From Marinoscillum pacificum (GTDB taxonomy: Bacteria > Bacteroidota > Bacteroidia > Cytophagales > Cyclobacteriaceae): a stretch of 64,000 nucleotides of DNA. The stretch lies in the NCBI RefSeq assembly GCF_024714495.1, contig NZ_JAMZMJ010000002.1, positions 1-64,000 of the forward strand. Direction: 5' to 3'. A program made the position numbers and the translations under genes. Under the pieces are notes generated by a model. That model made no database searches, was not told the DNA's origin, and saw only the letters and a program-made list of their open reading frames with translations. Of the stretch, positions 42,846 through 53,406 are shown one piece after another (the first letter of the stretch is position 1; every line of letters starts with the position of its first letter).

Positions 42846-45800
42846 ATGCGAAAATTTCTACTTTCAGGTGTTTTTATCATTTTCTGGTCCATTCTCTGGG
42901 TTTCCGGACAAAATATTACAGAGCGTCATTGGTACTTTGGAAGTAACTCAAATGGTTTTGTAATTGATAAAAGTGCTAGAGATGCAACGGTCGTGGACGA
43001 TCAAGCCACTCCATTCGGCAATCATGGATCTACCGTAATTGCAGATAAGCTAAAAGGAAACTTACTTTTCTATTCAGATGGAGAGGTTATATATGACAAT
43101 CAACATCAATTATTGCCAGGTTTGGCATTTTCTCGATTGAATGGGGATTTAACCAAGATTCAACCTGTAGTGTCTTGTCCATTTCCAGACAATTCTCAGC
43201 AATATTACATTTTCACTAACTCAGGATCGACAATTGAATATAGTGTGGTAGACGCCTCTTTGCAAGGAAATTCTACGATGAGTGAATTCCCACGAGGAGA
43301 TATCACCTTACTAAACCAACCAACAGGAATCACGGATGCTGCTGAACTATTTAAAGTATTGGAAAGTGCTGATGGACAGAGTTTCTGGCTAGTAACTCAA
43401 GACGTTAACACATTAGACCTAGTGGTAAGTCAAGTAGCATCTGGGGGTATCTTAAGCACAACCAACTACGATGTATTTCCAGATTCCATCCCTTCATTTG
43501 AAGCAACTGCAGTAGCTGTAAAAACGGATTCTTTAGGAGCAACTACTCTTGCCCTATCCTCTATTCGCAATAACAGAAATATCGTTTTATTGGATTTCGA
43601 CCCTGCTACAGGAGAAATGACTTTTCAGGAACAGATACTGAATTCAGGATTTTCAGATACTGGCTCAGAAGTTATTTATGATTTGGAATGGTCTCCGGAC
43701 GGCTCAAAACTCTATTTCTCAAGAACAGGAGACGATACCAATGGCGGCAACCTATACCAGGTTAATTTAACAGATACTGTAGCTACTGATTATCCAGTCA
43801 CTCCTGTATTAACCAATAGTGTATTCCGCAGTTTCGGATTGAAAAAGGGACCAGACAACCGCATCTACCACCTGTACCAGGCCAATGGCGGATCAGACCC
43901 ATTTACCATTGGTAGAATAAACTCACCAGATAGTGTTGTCGACACTGGAGTCCTGTATGACAGTTTATTGTTCGAAGAAAACTTTTTAGCAACACAGTTT
44001 CCTGAGTTTTCGCCAGCATTTTACCCAGTCAATTACTTTGACTCGCTGACTTTCACTTATTTAGATTCTTGTGAACAAAGCGCAACGAAATTCATAGCCT
44101 TTACCAATCCGGTGGCGGATCGCTATTTCTGGAACTTTGGAGATGGCAATACAGGTGTAGGCCCTGCAGCAGTCCATACTTACGATGGACCTACTGGAGC
44201 TTTTGTTTCTTTAACGGCAGAACTTAACGGGTATACTCAGTCGATCAGTTTACCAATAGAAATTTTAGCCATTGACACTGCTGTAGACCTGGGGAATGAC
44301 ACCACCATATGTGTGGATGAAATACTCACTTTAGATGCAGGAGAAGGTGTGCAATATATTTGGAGCACTGGAGAAGTCACTCAGACGATAGATATTGATA
44401 CAGCTGGTACATATTGGGTAGAAGTAACTGGCCCTGGAGGATGTACATCTTTTGACGACATTGTGGTAACAGAGTACGGATTCCAACGACAACTTTCCAA
44501 TCAGTGGTATTTTGGAGAGCGTGCTGGATTGGATTTTAATTTCACTCCTCCCGAAGCCCTGGTCGATGAAAACCTGATGGACAGTCCAGAAGGTTGTGCC
44601 ACCATGTCTGGCTCCAATGGAGAACTACTCTTCTACACCAATGGAGTCACTGTCTGGAATAGGGACCATGAAATTATGGTAGGCGGAACCAATATTGGAG
44701 GGGATAGTACTGCGGCTCAATCTGCCATTATTTTACCTTTCCCTGATGACAATACGATGTTCTACATCTTCACTACGGAAGAAGTATATGGCGACTTTAC
44801 CTTCAACCTGAAAATGTCTATTGTAGACATTAAAAAGGATACGGCTAGAGGTCAGGTGCTTATAAAAGACATTCCAATCATTGAATGTAGTACGGAAAGA
44901 GTTACCGCTAGTGGATTTACGGGCACTCCTTACTTGCTTGCTCACGAATATGGCAACAACAACTTCCGTTCCTATCAAGTCAATGACAATGGTGTTATTG
45001 GCCCAATTCATTCCTCAGCTGGAGAAGAGCATATTTTCGAAGAAGAGCCTCGAGCTACAGGTTACATGAAATTCATCCCAGGTGGCAACCATGTAGCGGT
45101 CTCTATTCCCGGAGCCAACAACTATGTAGATATTCTTGATTACGATCTCACCAATGGAGCGGTTAGCAATTCTCGTTTGATTGAAATTGATGAGCCTGGC
45201 AATTTTGTCTACGGCATGGAATTCTCTGCTGATGGACAAAACATGTTCATTACGACCAGTTCGGTACTTGGTGGAGCATCACAATTATTGAAATATCGAC
45301 TGGACTCATTAAACAGTAACAATCCAGCCACCGACATTCAAGCGACCAAAGAGATAGTTCCTGGCACTTCTGCTGATCTTGGTGCTATGCAAATGGGACC
45401 AAATGGCATCATATACATTGCTGTGAATAATTCCAGCTTGATTGATCAGATTCAGAACCCGACTGGGCTAACAGCAAATGACATTAGTTATGCCGCCGGA
45501 CAGGTCAATTTAGACCCACTGGGAGAAGGTCGTATTTCCAGATATGGTTTACCTAACTTTACTCAACAGGTATCAGACCCTAGCTTGACACCAAGTATTT
45601 CTACGACGGTAGCGTGTGCTGGACAAGAGACGCTTTTCTCAGGAACTGGACGTGACAATAGCATTGAGTTCTACACCTGGGATTTCGGTGATGGAACCAT
45701 CATTGCTAATTTATCAAGTCCAGACACCTCACACGTATACACAATTGATAGTACTTACATTGTAACTCTTACACTAAGTAATCGATGTGACACGGATTCC

Positions 45801-47102
45801 GTATTGACTGATACAGTCACTGTGTTTTCTATTCCTGAAGCACCCATGGTTCCTTCTGACACCTCCCTATGTGGTGGATCAGTAACCCTTTCTGCCTGGG
45901 ATGTGGATCGAGATGATTTGAATTATTACTGGTCTACGGGAGATTTCACTCGTCAGGTAACTTTCGACGCACCAACTGTGGTGGATGTAGCCATTATCAA
46001 TGATTTCGGGTGTAGTTCTGATACTGTTACGGTATTCATTGGAGATGGTGAAACTTTTGTGGATTTGGGTCCAGACTTAACAATCTGTCAGTTTGATTCC
46101 ATTTTACTCGACGCAAATGATCCCGGTCCAATATTTACCTGGACACAAGATGGAGCAGAAATTGGAGATCAGCGCACACAATTGATCAACAGCAACATAG
46201 CAGGAGAGTTTGTTTATGCCGTAGAAGTGATTAATGACTTTACAGGCTGTATTTATTCCGATAGTGTGACTGTTTCTATTGTAGGTGCACCAACGGTAAC
46301 TCAAGCCAATGTGGTCAATCCAGAATGTAGTCAGGCCAATGGCTCTTTTGCCTTGGAAATCGCTGAATCAGGCAACTTTACCTATTCACTTTCGGGAGCA
46401 GTTAACGCAGGACCATTCACATTTGACGGACCAGGACTTACACCTGATATTACTGGGCTTTCATCTGGTAGTTACACAGCCACTATCACTAACTCAATCA
46501 CTGGTTGTACTCGCACTCAAACTGTTCAGCTGGAAGATAATGCGAGTTATAATATAGAGGCGATCGCCCAAAACGAATGTGCACGAACTGGAGATATTCA
46601 AATTACGTTCAGCAATTTGATTCCAGAGAATGTTGAAATCAATGTATTTGATCAGTTTAGCAACACAGTATTCTCTTCTACTGAGCTATTGACCACCAGC
46701 ACATTTAGCATTAACGATCTGGACAGTGGTACTTATTTTGTAGAAGTCAGAGATGTGGCGCCGCCTAACTGCGTGCAGATTGATACCGTTCAGCTAAGCG
46801 TATCTCAGGAATGTTATGAAACGATCTTCGTTCCCAATGCATTTAGCCCGAATGGCAATGGACAAAATGAAGAATGGTTTGCATATCCAAATGAGTTTGT
46901 GGACCAGTTTGAAGTATATGTATTCAATAGATGGGGTGACCTTGTTTATTACTCTACGGATAAAAACTTCAGATGGGATGGTACCTTCAATGGACGATAT
47001 GTTTCTCAGGGAACCTATGCTTATCGCATGCTATTTACCAGTACGCTGAGAACTGATGGACAAAAGATTGAACAGTATGGATCTGTGACGGTTATTAAAT
47101 AA
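42846..47102 (+). CDS. Giant secreted protein with PKD domains and T9SS type B (gliding-associated) C-terminal domain
   Basis: From the ATG at 42846 it has 1418 residues. A signal peptide (MRKFLLSGVFIIFWSILWVS) is followed by two halves that each begin with a WYFG segment (HWYFGSNSNG and QWYFGERAGLDF) and contain beta-propeller-like repeats. Each half is followed by a PKD domain (WNFGDGNTGVGP and WDFGDGTIIANL). The C-terminus is the type B sorting domain with FVPNAFSPNGNGQNEEWF, VFNRWGDLVYYS and GTYAYRMLF. Such proteins are secreted through T9SS with a PorP/SprF partner, encoded divergently here, and are often surface adhesins. The specific ligand is unknown. Confidence 0.93.
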   Translation: MRKFLLSGVFIIFWSILWVSGQNITERHWYFGSNSNGFVIDKSARDATVVDDQATPFGNHGSTVIADKLKGNLLFYSDGEVIYDNQHQLLPGLAFSRLNGDLTKIQPVVSCPFPDNSQQYYIFTNSGSTIEYSVVDASLQGNSTMSEFPRGDITLLNQPTGITDAAELFKVLESADGQSFWLVTQDVNTLDLVVSQVASGGILSTTNYDVFPDSIPSFEATAVAVKTDSLGATTLALSSIRNNRNIVLLDFDPATGEMTFQEQILNSGFSDTGSEVIYDLEWSPDGSKLYFSRTGDDTNGGNLYQVNLTDTVATDYPVTPVLTNSVFRSFGLKKGPDNRIYHLYQANGGSDPFTIGRINSPDSVVDTGVLYDSLLFEENFLATQFPEFSPAFYPVNYFDSLTFTYLDSCEQSATKFIAFTNPVADRYFWNFGDGNTGVGPAAVHTYDGPTGAFVSLTAELNGYTQSISLPIEILAIDTAVDLGNDTTICVDEILTLDAGEGVQYIWSTGEVTQTIDIDTAGTYWVEVTGPGGCTSFDDIVVTEYGFQRQLSNQWYFGERAGLDFNFTPPEALVDENLMDSPEGCATMSGSNGELLFYTNGVTVWNRDHEIMVGGTNIGGDSTAAQSAIILPFPDDNTMFYIFTTEEVYGDFTFNLKMSIVDIKKDTARGQVLIKDIPIIECSTERVTASGFTGTPYLLAHEYGNNNFRSYQVNDNGVIGPIHSSAGEEHIFEEEPRATGYMKFIPGGNHVAVSIPGANNYVDILDYDLTNGAVSNSRLIEIDEPGNFVYGMEFSADGQNMFITTSSVLGGASQLLKYRLDSLNSNNPATDIQATKEIVPGTSADLGAMQMGPNGIIYIAVNNSSLIDQIQNPTGLTANDISYAAGQVNLDPLGEGRISRYGLPNFTQQVSDPSLTPSISTTVACAGQETLFSGTGRDNSIEFYTWDFGDGTIIANLSSPDTSHVYTIDSTYIVTLTLSNRCDTDSVLTDTVTVFSIPEAPMVPSDTSLCGGSVTLSAWDVDRDDLNYYWSTGDFTRQVTFDAPTVVDVAIINDFGCSSDTVTVFIGDGETFVDLGPDLTICQFDSILLDANDPGPIFTWTQDGAEIGDQRTQLINSNIAGEFVYAVEVINDFTGCIYSDSVTVSIVGAPTVTQANVVNPECSQANGSFALEIAESGNFTYSLSGAVNAGPFTFDGPGLTPDITGLSSGSYTATITNSITGCTRTQTVQLEDNASYNIEAIAQNECARTGDIQITFSNLIPENVEINVFDQFSNTVFSSTELLTTSTFSINDLDSGTYFVEVRDVAPPNCVQIDTVQLSVSQECYETIFVPNAFSPNGNGQNEEWFAYPNEFVDQFEVYVFNRWGDLVYYSTDKNFRWDGTFNGRYVSQGTYAYRMLFTSTLRTDGQKIEQYGSVTVIK

Positions 47103-47103
47103 G

Positions 47104-47694
47104 ATGGCATTTTTTGATCAGATCGTAAATCAACTCTTTCCGCAGAAGTCAAATAAGAACGAAATCTTACTTCATGAACCTATCAAGCGAAGTAAAAGCT
47201 ACCTGGATGACTATACCATGTGGACTAAATCTTTCAAAAGGTTTGATATACTAAACGCGGTTTACAATTCCTACGAGCTCAAAAAACAAGGCGTCATTGG
47301 AGATCCTGATGTTCATTTATTAGAAACCAATAGATCCAACGGGTTTGCCATTAGCTACAATGAGCGAATGAACAAAGAGGAATTCGCTTTCCTATTTGAC
47401 TGGTTTGGCGAACGGACCAAAGAACTGAATTACAAACGAGCTAACAGTGACGTCACAGTAACTGCTAAAAACGGGATTGTTGAGACACTTTCGAGGTATT
47501 ATTTTAAACCTCGAGTCAATTTTGCTCAACCCAAAGATCGAATCAATCAACAATACGGAAATATTTTGATTGAACATATAACCGTGGATGACCATCCAAC
47601 GTACATCCGATTTATTGTCAACAATTACAATGACCGCCAATACAACGAAGCTGATGACTTTGAAAAATTGGCTGAGTTTTTGTTGAATAAGTAA
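47104..47694 (+). CDS. Uncharacterised cytoplasmic protein
   Basis: 196 residues, no signal peptide or membrane span. The sequence MAFFDQIVNQLFPQKSN followed by a mixed alpha/beta region (SYLDDYTMWTKSFKRFD, YNERMNKEEFAFLFDWF) is not a family I recognise. Its ATG follows the stop of the type B giant by a single base, so it is in the same operon, but a role in T9SS cargo handling is only a guess. Confidence 0.75.
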   Translation: MAFFDQIVNQLFPQKSNKNEILLHEPIKRSKSYLDDYTMWTKSFKRFDILNAVYNSYELKKQGVIGDPDVHLLETNRSNGFAISYNERMNKEEFAFLFDWFGERTKELNYKRANSDVTVTAKNGIVETLSRYYFKPRVNFAQPKDRINQQYGNILIEHITVDDHPTYIRFIVNNYNDRQYNEADDFEKLAEFLLNK

Positions 47695-47708
47695 CAAACA
47701 CTTGAAAC

Positions 47709-48077
47709 ATGAAAACTATGAAATACATTCTTTTTGTAATCTCCGCTGTTCTTCTAGCTGGGTTATTCTCTTTTAAAAATGTAGACAACCAATTTTTACC
47801 TACAAAACTTAGAATAACTGTGATTGACGGTCTGGGCAACCCAACTGAAGGCGCAACTGTTTCCATCTTTGAAAAAGAAGAGGATTACAGAGCCGGAGAT
47901 AATGCTGTTGCTACGATGAGCTCGGACAGCAAAGGGCGAGTGACTTTTAAAGACCTTAAGCCTGTATCTTATTACATCTATGCGCACAAAGGCGACATGA
48001 ATAATAATGGTGAAGGAGTTGTTACCGCACCGTTGGATGAAGGGAAATTAAACAAAGTAAATACAGTTATTGAGTGA
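47709..48077 (+). CDS. Small secreted carboxypeptidase-regulatory-like (Cna-B-type) domain protein
   Basis: 122 residues: signal peptide or N-terminal anchor (KYILFVISAVLLAGLFSF) and one beta-sandwich domain with the characteristic VIDGLGNPTEGATVSIFEKE, GRVTFKDLKPVSYYIYAHK and TVIE end. Such domains are transthyretin-like folds found on many Bacteroidota envelope proteins. Its stop overlaps the GTG start of the next gene, so they are co-translated. Confidence 0.82.
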   Translation: MKTMKYILFVISAVLLAGLFSFKNVDNQFLPTKLRITVIDGLGNPTEGATVSIFEKEEDYRAGDNAVATMSSDSKGRVTFKDLKPVSYYIYAHKGDMNNNGEGVVTAPLDEGKLNKVNTVIE

Positions 48078-50896
48078 TCAAACTCTCTAATTATCTGCTT
48101 TTATTAAGCATTATTTTTATAATCCGGGTACCTGAAACGTGCCCGGATTATTCTATTTCATTCGTCTCTGAAGAATCATCCATTGGCTCCAAAGAGAATC
48201 CATTAGCCAGACAAGCATACGAAAATCAACTCCTTGCAAACCCAAAAACGGGCCTAATAGATATCAATAGAAAGCAGCAACTTGCATTTGCTCGCACCCT
48301 CCCCATAAAAGAAAAATCTCACAGCGACCTTAGAATTGAAGACGAAGAATTCCAAAAAGCTGGCCCATACAATATTGGAGGAAGAACCAGAGCAGCAGCT
48401 TTTGATGTAAGATCAGAACGAACCATTCTAGCCGGTGGAGTTTCTGGGAACATTTGGAAAACCATCAATGGCGGTGAAAATTGGACTCGCTCTTCCACCG
48501 CCAACATTCGCAACTCAGTTACGACCTTAGTACAAGATACTCGAGAAAATCATCAGGACACCTGGTACTTCGGAACTGGAGAACTTCTTGGAAACAGCGC
48601 TAGAAGTCTCGCTTCACCTTATCGTGGAGGAGGCATCTATCAGTCCAATGATAATGGAGATACCTGGACAATACTTAATTCAACCATCGATGAGGCCTCT
48701 CCCGACAATTTCACCAGCATGTTTCAATACGTATGGAGAATGGCCCTAAACCCAGACAACCTAAATGAATCAGAGATTTACGCCGCCACATTCGGAGGAA
48801 TTGTGCGTTCAACAAATGGAGGAGACAGCTGGTCTGTTGTATTAGGTGAATCTTTATACAATGTTGACATTGAAGACCTAAACTGTGAGATCGCTCCATT
48901 TTACACTGAAATCCATCGTACCGCACAAGGTGTATATTTTGCATCGTTAAGTGCACAAACCGCAGCAGCTAGAAACTCTAGCTGTGAAAATGATGAACAA
49001 TATACCAAAGCAGGATTCTACTACAGTTTAGATGGCATCAACTGGATCAACATCACGCCTGCATTTCTCCCAGAAAAACATCAACGAACCGTCATCAACA
49101 GCAATAACACCGGAGACGAGGTTTACTTCCTAATAGACGGAGAAAGCCAGGCTTTTTTAAAATTAACAATTACGAGCAAAAGTGCTTCAGTCCTTAACGG
49201 CACCTGGAACAGTTTAGCTTTTGGAATCCCTAAATTGGGTGGTACCTATGGAAATTTTGATTCTCAAGGTGGATACAATATGATGGTATCTGTTCATCCT
49301 TCCAATGACGATATCATATATGTAGGTGGCACAAACTTGTATCGATCCACTGACGGATTCGTTACAGAAAGAAACACCTCATGGATCGGTGGCTATAGTC
49401 CTAAAAACAATGCTTCACAATATGAAGACCACCATGCTGATCAGCACTTGTTACTCTTCTATCCTTCCAATTCCAATCAAATGATTTCATGCTCAGATGG
49501 TGGATTGATAAAGACTAACAACAATCAAGCTGACACGGTAAAATGGACTAGTCTTAACAATGGCTATTTAACTTCTCAGTTTTATAGCATTTCCCAACGC
49601 AAAGACAGTCGATCCAATGAGATCATTGGAGGCATGCAAGACAATGGTAGCTACTTCAGAGACGCTGTAGGAGAAAATCCTCCATGGAATCGAGTACTAG
49701 GCGGAGATGGAGGATATGCCGCCATAACTTCCAATTCAGATTATAGATACGTTTCCTTCCAGAATAGCCAGGTTTATCGTACCACAATGACAGATAACTA
49801 TCGCCTCAGTTCTTTCGCGAGAGTAGACCCGTTAGGTGGTGGAACAGAAGAAGTCCCTTATCTCTTTATAAACCCCTTCGAATTGGATCCCAAAAATGAT
49901 AACATTATGTTCCTATTGGGTGGCAATGTGGTTTGGAGAAACAATAATCTAGCACAGATTCCTGGTGGCTTACAGAAGCCTACTTCAGTCGGGTGGGATA
50001 AGTTGACAGCAACCAAAATTCCCGATATCCTTTATTCCTGCTTGAGTGTAAGCCCATCATCTGACAAAGTATATGCTGGAATTACTTCTGATTTGCCTGG
50101 CCTGGTGGTGATTGACAATGCCTCAGACAAATTCAACACAACCGTTTCCTTTCATCGAGACAGCCTTATACTACCAGCTGGTGGACATGTATCTAGTATT
50201 GCCATCAATCCAGAAGATGACAACCACATTGTGTTAACAATCTCTAATTACAATGTTCCTTCGATCTTTGAAAGCTTTGATGGAGGGCAGACATTCATTG
50301 ATATTAGTGGAAACTTAGAAGAATTTCCAAATGGACTGGGCTATGGACCAAGTGTCCGATGGTCTGAAATAGTTCCGACAAATAATGGATATCGTTATTT
50401 CGTGGGAACAAGTATCGGATTATTTACAACTGACAGTGCCGACGGATTTAATACCATTTGGGAACAAAATGGAGCTGAGGAAATTGGTTATGCCGTGGTA
50501 ACCATGATGGATTACCGAACCATTGATGGGCGACTTGTCATTGCAACCCACGGAAGTGGTACATTCGAAACATTTGTTAATGATGCCAAAAAGTACAATC
50601 TACCTGATTTCGCTTCAGCATCATTCACAAGCAAAGCTTATCCTAATCCTTTCACAGCTGAATCAACTATATCCTACGAACTGCCTGAAGATGGAGAAGT
50701 AGTAATAGATCTATTCGACGACTCTGGAAGACTGATCAGAAACCTTCTATTCGCACCTCAGTATGCTGGTAAAAATCAAATAGTATGGGACGGATTAAAT
50801 AATGCTGGAATTCCTGTAAGATCTGGCATTTACTTTGTGGTGGTTCACTACAAAGGCAAAAACCATACAGTACGAATTGTAAGATTACCGTTTTAG
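48074..50896 (+). CDS. Secreted sortilin-like beta-propeller protein with T9SS type A sorting domain
   Basis: 940 residues. The GTG start overlaps the preceding stop by four bases. A signal peptide is followed by many BNR/sortilin-type propeller repeats, for example ILAGGVSGNIWKTINGGENW, GGIYQSNDNGDTW and GGIVRSTNGGDSW, with conserved Gly-Gly-Asp/Glu-xW turns. The C-terminal ~85 residues form the type A sorting domain (AYPNPFTAESTISYELPEDG ... GIYFVVVHYKGK). It is a T9SS cargo whose propeller probably binds a ligand; no enzymatic residues stand out. Confidence 0.92.
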   Translation: MIKLSNYLLLLSIIFIIRVPETCPDYSISFVSEESSIGSKENPLARQAYENQLLANPKTGLIDINRKQQLAFARTLPIKEKSHSDLRIEDEEFQKAGPYNIGGRTRAAAFDVRSERTILAGGVSGNIWKTINGGENWTRSSTANIRNSVTTLVQDTRENHQDTWYFGTGELLGNSARSLASPYRGGGIYQSNDNGDTWTILNSTIDEASPDNFTSMFQYVWRMALNPDNLNESEIYAATFGGIVRSTNGGDSWSVVLGESLYNVDIEDLNCEIAPFYTEIHRTAQGVYFASLSAQTAAARNSSCENDEQYTKAGFYYSLDGINWINITPAFLPEKHQRTVINSNNTGDEVYFLIDGESQAFLKLTITSKSASVLNGTWNSLAFGIPKLGGTYGNFDSQGGYNMMVSVHPSNDDIIYVGGTNLYRSTDGFVTERNTSWIGGYSPKNNASQYEDHHADQHLLLFYPSNSNQMISCSDGGLIKTNNNQADTVKWTSLNNGYLTSQFYSISQRKDSRSNEIIGGMQDNGSYFRDAVGENPPWNRVLGGDGGYAAITSNSDYRYVSFQNSQVYRTTMTDNYRLSSFARVDPLGGGTEEVPYLFINPFELDPKNDNIMFLLGGNVVWRNNNLAQIPGGLQKPTSVGWDKLTATKIPDILYSCLSVSPSSDKVYAGITSDLPGLVVIDNASDKFNTTVSFHRDSLILPAGGHVSSIAINPEDDNHIVLTISNYNVPSIFESFDGGQTFIDISGNLEEFPNGLGYGPSVRWSEIVPTNNGYRYFVGTSIGLFTTDSADGFNTIWEQNGAEEIGYAVVTMMDYRTIDGRLVIATHGSGTFETFVNDAKKYNLPDFASASFTSKAYPNPFTAESTISYELPEDGEVVIDLFDDSGRLIRNLLFAPQYAGKNQIVWDGLNNAGIPVRSGIYFVVVHYKGKNHTVRIVRLPF

Positions 50897-51043
50897 TGTA
50901 ACCAATAATAGCGCATAGGCCGTTATCATGAACCAAAACTTATAGTTAAGAAGGTCTGGAATGATATTGAGCTGCATTAATACTAAGCCTAAAACAAGAA
51001 TAATGGATACAATTCTTAGTGTATTTCTAGTGCTGTTATTCAT
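50884..51043 (-). pseudogene. Small two-helix membrane protein gene with a frameshift
   Basis: On the minus strand the ATG at 51043 opens MNNSTRNTLRIVSIILVLGL then VLMQLNIIPDLLNY, a clear first membrane helix. At TATAAAG (near 50937-50943) the frame continues into a long overlap with the neighbouring gene. With one A fewer it would read FWFMITAYALLLVTLKR and stop at 50884. The second reading restores a second membrane helix and a basic end, as in small two-helix Bacteroidota proteins. Either the gene is broken, the base is a sequencing error, or a slippage event restores it. Confidence 0.45.
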
Positions 51044-51124
51044 TTCAATATCTGAATGGGTTTAGATCGTAAATATATCAGTGATTACATTTTTTTTTAG
51101 GATAATTGTAGAGTTTTTACAGAA

Positions 51125-52084
51125 ATGGCGGTAATTGGTACAGACATAGATAAAGCAGCTGAGTTACTCAGTGAGGGGAAGCTGGTAGCTATTCCAACCG
51201 AAACGGTTTATGGGTTAGCTGGTAATGCTTTAAATGAAAGTGCTATTCTGGATATTTTCAGTGTCAAGAGAAGGCCAAAATTTGACCCTCTAATCGCTCA
51301 TACAGACTCATTGGAGAAGGTAAAAAGCTACGTCACACACATTCCTGAGCCTGCCATGAAACTAGCAGACGCATTCTGGCCAGGACCATTGACTATCTTA
51401 CTGGAAAAACAACCTCACATGCCTGACCTACTGACTTCAGGCTTACCAGCGGTAGCAGTAAGAATGCCTCGACACGAGCTTACGAAACAACTTCTTAGCA
51501 AATTCGATTTCCCACTGGCTGCCCCAAGTGCTAACCCATTCGGATATGTATCCCCTACTACTGCACAGCATGTCAATGATCAGTTGGGAGATAAAATTCC
51601 GTACATTTTGGACGGAGGGCCATGCTCTATCGGTATAGAATCAACGATCATTGGATTCGGAGAAAATGAAAGACCTATCATCTACAGACTTGGTGGTAAG
51701 AAGGTAGAAGACATTGAAGCGGTAGTAGGTAAAGTAAAGCTAAAGATTATCCATTCTTCAGATCCGATGGCTCCGGGAATGTTAAAATCTCATTACGCTC
51801 CTTCCAAAAGATTAATCATTGGAAAACTTGACTTACTAGTTTCTCGCTTCGAGCATAAGAAAATCGGTATTATCAGTTTCTCCAAAACGTTCGAGCAAGT
51901 TCCTGCCGAAAACCAAATAGCATTATCCCAATCGAAGGATTTAAACGAAGCAGCACGTAACCTTTTTAGCGCTTTGCGTTTGATGGATCAGAAAGATATT
52001 GACTTAATCCTGACTGAGAAATTTCCAGAGGAAGGGCTTGGTCAGGCTATTAACGATAGGTTAAATCGCGCCGCATCAAGATAA
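51125..52084 (+). CDS. L-threonylcarbamoyladenylate synthase, Sua5 type
   Basis: The enzyme makes threonylcarbamoyl-AMP for the t6A37 modification of tRNAs reading ANN codons. The 319 residues contain the YrdC domain (IPTETVYGLAGNA, KRRPKFDPLIAH, AAPSANPFGYVSPTTAQHV) and, after a linker with APGMLKSHYAPS, the Sua5 C-terminal domain. This long form distinguishes it from the YrdC-only TsaC. It is followed after 65 bases by pgk. Confidence 0.95.
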   Translation: MAVIGTDIDKAAELLSEGKLVAIPTETVYGLAGNALNESAILDIFSVKRRPKFDPLIAHTDSLEKVKSYVTHIPEPAMKLADAFWPGPLTILLEKQPHMPDLLTSGLPAVAVRMPRHELTKQLLSKFDFPLAAPSANPFGYVSPTTAQHVNDQLGDKIPYILDGGPCSIGIESTIIGFGENERPIIYRLGGKKVEDIEAVVGKVKLKIIHSSDPMAPGMLKSHYAPSKRLIIGKLDLLVSRFEHKKIGIISFSKTFEQVPAENQIALSQSKDLNEAARNLFSALRLMDQKDIDLILTEKFPEEGLGQAINDRLNRAASR

Positions 52085-52149
52085 TATCGCAATAAATCTT
52101 TGCTTTTATTGTCATATAGAACAATTTAGCACTCCTAAACTTAGTGGAT

Positions 52150-53346
52150 ATGAGAACCATAGATGATTTTAATTTTAGAAACAGAAAAGCATTGATCCGT
52201 GTGGATTTTAACGTGCCTTTGGATGGAGACTTCAATGTAACTGATGATACTCGTCTGAAAGCTGCTATCCCTACGATCAAGAAGATTATAGATGAAGGAG
52301 GAAGTGCCATTTTGATGAGCCACCTAGGCCGTCCAAAAACTGGTCCAGAGGAGAAGTTCTCATTAAAGCACATCATTCCAGATCTTAGTGAAAAATTAGG
52401 TGTTACTGTACAATTCGCAAATGATTGCGTAGGAGAAGAAGCTATAGAGAAAAGTAAGAAACTAGGCGCTGGTCAGGTATTACTTCTTGAAAACGTAAGA
52501 TTCTACCCTGAAGAAACTAAGGGTGATGAAGAGTTTGCTTCTAAACTGGCAAAACTTGGAGATATCTATGTAAATGATGCGTTTGGTACAGCTCACAGAG
52601 CACACGCTTCTACAACTATAGTTGCGAAATCATTCAACGACAAATGTTGTGGATATGTAATGCAGCAAGAGTTGGAGAATGCTAAGAAAGTATTAGGCGA
52701 ACCACAAAGACCTTTTACTGCGATTATGGGTGGAGCAAAAGTATCTGACAAGATTCTTATCATCGAGAGATTGTTGGATGTAGCTGACAACCTAATCATT
52801 GGTGGCGGAATGTCATATACATTCTCAAAAGCTGAGGGTGGCAACATCGGTCAATCTCTTTTAGAGGAAGACAAAATGCCATTGACTAAAGAATTGAGAG
52901 CTAAGGCTAAAGAAAAAGGTGTAAACCTTATTCTTCCTGTAGATACGGTGATAGCTGATGACTTTAACAAGGATGCTAATAAGCAAACTGTTACAGCGGG
53001 CACTATACCCGACGATTGGCAAGGATTGGACATTGGACCAGAAACAGTAAAATTGTTCTCTGAGACGATTGAAAAGTCTAAAACTATCCTTTGGAATGGT
53101 CCTATGGGAGTGTTTGAATTCCCTGCATTTGCAGTAGGAACTGAGTCTATCGCAAAATCTGTAGTAAATGCGACAGAAAACGGTGGCTTCTCACTCATAG
53201 GTGGTGGAGACTCTGCTTCGGCTATCAACAACTTAGGATTTGGAGATAAAGTATCTTATGTAAGCACCGGTGGGGGTGCATTACTTGAGTACATGGAAGG
53301 CAAAGTTCTCCCAGGAGTAGCGGCTCTTGAGGAAACGGAAGAGTAA
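52150..53346 (+). CDS. pgk: Phosphoglycerate kinase
   Basis: Pgk transfers phosphate from 1,3-bisphosphoglycerate to ADP in glycolysis. The ATG at 52150 gives 398 residues beginning [20 protein letters not shown], including the RVDFNVPLD signature. Nearly all substrate-binding motifs are present: [42 protein letters not shown], the GGAKVSDK lysines, and [13 protein letters not shown] near the end. A longer GTG start two codons upstream is less likely. The gene ends in a perfect terminator. Confidence 0.98.
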   Translation: MRTIDDFNFRNRKALIRVDFNVPLDGDFNVTDDTRLKAAIPTIKKIIDEGGSAILMSHLGRPKTGPEEKFSLKHIIPDLSEKLGVTVQFANDCVGEEAIEKSKKLGAGQVLLLENVRFYPEETKGDEEFASKLAKLGDIYVNDAFGTAHRAHASTTIVAKSFNDKCCGYVMQQELENAKKVLGEPQRPFTAIMGGAKVSDKILIIERLLDVADNLIIGGGMSYTFSKAEGGNIGQSLLEEDKMPLTKELRAKAKEKGVNLILPVDTVIADDFNKDANKQTVTAGTIPDDWQGLDIGPETVKLFSETIEKSKTILWNGPMGVFEFPAFAVGTESIAKSVVNATENGGFSLIGGGDSASAINNLGFGDKVSYVSTGGGALLEYMEGKVLPGVAALEETEE

Positions 53347-53370
53347 AAACTAACAAAAATCAATACGAAA

Positions 53371-53401
53371 AGAGCAGATTATTTCAATCTGCTCTTTTTT
53401 T
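53371..53401 (+). terminator. Rho-independent terminator after pgk
   Basis: AGAGCAGATT and AATCTGCTCT form a perfect 10-base stem with loop ATTTC, followed by TTTTTT. Confidence 0.92.
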
Positions 53402-53406
53402 ATGTC

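Noticed and set aside
50736-50936. Minus-strand 66-codon open frame overlapping the 3' end of the T9SS type A gene
   Set aside because: It is the unshifted continuation of the small membrane gene; its sequence beyond the frameshift does not look like a protein.
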